A DNA stretch of 14,546 nt, taken from the NCBI GenBank assembly GCA_003170995.1, contig PMXT01000068.1, forward strand, positions 1 to 14,546, written 5' to 3'. This document shows positions 13,902 through 14,546 of this stretch, one piece after another. The position numbers and the translations under genes were made by a program. Each line of letters begins with the position of its first letter. The first letter of the stretch is position 1. The DNA comes from Actinomycetota bacterium. Lineage in GTDB: Bacteria > Actinomycetota > Thermoleophilia > Gaiellales > Gaiellaceae. The notes under the pieces were generated by a model. The model did not search any database. It saw only the letters and a program-made list of their open reading frames with translations, and had not been told where the DNA came from.

Positions 13902-13930
13902 AACTTAGGAGCGAGCGTGCTAGAAGTCAA
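13902..13930 (-). promoter_or_regulatory. Sigma-A type promoter of the giant gene operon
   Basis: On the minus strand TTGACT (13930-13925) and TAAGTT (13907-13902) are separated by exactly 17 nt, close to the housekeeping consensus and the best two-box promoter found in the window. It lies downstream of the strong hairpin at 13978-14029 and would give a leader of about 57 nt before ATG 13838. Confidence 0.65.
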
Positions 13931-13977
13931 GCGACCACAAACCGCGGAACGTTCTCCGCCACGGTCGAATCGTCAAA

Positions 13978-14029
13978 CGAGAAAGTGAGAGGCGCCGAGC
14001 GCCGGTGCTCGGCGCCTCTCACTTTCTCG
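13978..14029 (-). terminator. Very strong hairpin, 23-bp perfect stem with 6-nt loop
   Basis: Positions 13978-14000 are perfectly complementary to 14007-14029, with the loop 14001-14006 (GCCGGT). On the minus strand the stem ends in CTCG and is followed by TTTGACG, a short T-stretch, so an intrinsic terminator for transcripts coming from the rpoD side fits best. It sits between that gene and the promoter of the giant gene and would insulate the two. Confidence 0.75.
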
Positions 14030-14207
14030 GGACGCCAAACCGCCGCGGCCGGCATGGCAGACGCGACTCACTAGACGTCGTCCTCAACCACTCACCCCGA
14101 ACTCCGCCCACGACCGCGGCCAACTCGCCCTGCTTGCGGGAGCAGGCAAGACAACGCGCCGGAGGCGCGGTGGCTCGCTCGAAATGCACACCACCGGAAA
14201 TCGTCAT
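14030..14207. other. GC-rich structured intergenic stretch, no convincing gene
   Basis: This part of the 400-bp gap between rpoD and the giant gene holds two more perfect hairpins: CCTGCT (14129-14134) with AGCAGG (14141-14146), and CGCGCC (14155-14160) with GGCGCG (14164-14169). It also holds two copies of CCGCGGCC. A 62-codon minus-strand frame (14019-14207) begins right after the rpoD terminator but has no SD, runs through the arm of the 23-bp hairpin and shows no domain. It may be a small RNA, an extended 3' UTR or a genome-dispersed repeat; the sequence alone cannot decide. Confidence 0.4.
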
Positions 14208-14225
14208 GCTCCCCGGAAGGGGAGC
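14208..14225 (-). terminator. Intrinsic terminator-like hairpin after rpoD
   Basis: GCTCCCC (14208-14214) pairs perfectly with GGGGAGC (14219-14225) around a 4-nt loop (TTCC on the transcribed strand). It starts 13 nt after the sigma-factor TAG stop. There is no long T-run, but position and stability suit a terminator. Confidence 0.6.
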
Positions 14226-14238
14226 GGACTTTCGTCGG

Positions 14239-14546
<308 letters not shown>

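Noticed and set aside
14019..14207. 62-codon minus-strand frame after rpoD
   Set aside because: No SD, no recognisable motif, and it runs through hairpin arms; kept only as part of the structured intergenic element.

Overview
The window reads as chromosomal DNA of a high-GC actinobacterium. The class Thermoleophilia (Solirubrobacterales/Gaiellales-like) is my inference. It rests on GC-rich codon use, the style of the 'PSNTxLPTISG' Ig-like repeats, the Arg/Lys-rich beta-domains at protein C-termini, an actinobacterial-type primary sigma factor, and several starts that look leaderless (TANNNT 6-7 nt before ATG, no Shine-Dalgarno). No tRNA, rRNA, CRISPR array, transposase or integrase was seen.

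Layout. (1) 31-2055, ordinary genes: a Fur-family metalloregulator (minus, TTG start with a strong SD) is divergent from a secreted prenyltransferase/squalene-oxidase-repeat protein (plus). The latter converges, with a 4-nt stop-codon overlap, on a small zinc-ribbon plus dual-specificity-phosphatase-like protein (minus). (2) 2343-8211, a cluster of exported lipoproteins: a seven-repeat Ycf48/BNR-type beta-propeller lipoprotein, then a family of related pieces. The family comprises an orphan C-terminal tail module (remnant), a propeller-only lipoprotein on the plus strand, a C-terminal-half-only ORF, and a full-length lipoprotein holding both halves. (3) 8208-13838: one very large gene for a 1,876-residue secreted protein. 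Its parts are a signal peptide, an unrecognised N-terminal domain, seven Ig-like repeats each with a Cys pair, two DUF11-like domains, a Cys/Trp/Tyr-rich domain with a Vps62-like HEGDWE motif, and a PASTA-like C-terminus. It overlaps the full-length lipoprotein gene by ATGA, so the two are very probably one operon. (4) 13839-14546: the operon's promoter region, a 23-bp perfect hairpin, a GC-rich structured intergenic stretch, a second terminator, and the 3' end of the primary sigma factor gene (rpoD/sigA), which runs off the right edge.

How it may work together: the giant protein and the coupled lipoprotein look like two parts of one cell-surface system, a wall-associated multidomain protein plus a membrane-anchored propeller partner. 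The neighbouring paralogues look like copies at different stages of duplication, splitting and decay. Function is unknown. The giant gene is also mosaic in composition: its Vps62-like 3' third is visibly AT-richer than its Ig-repeat part.
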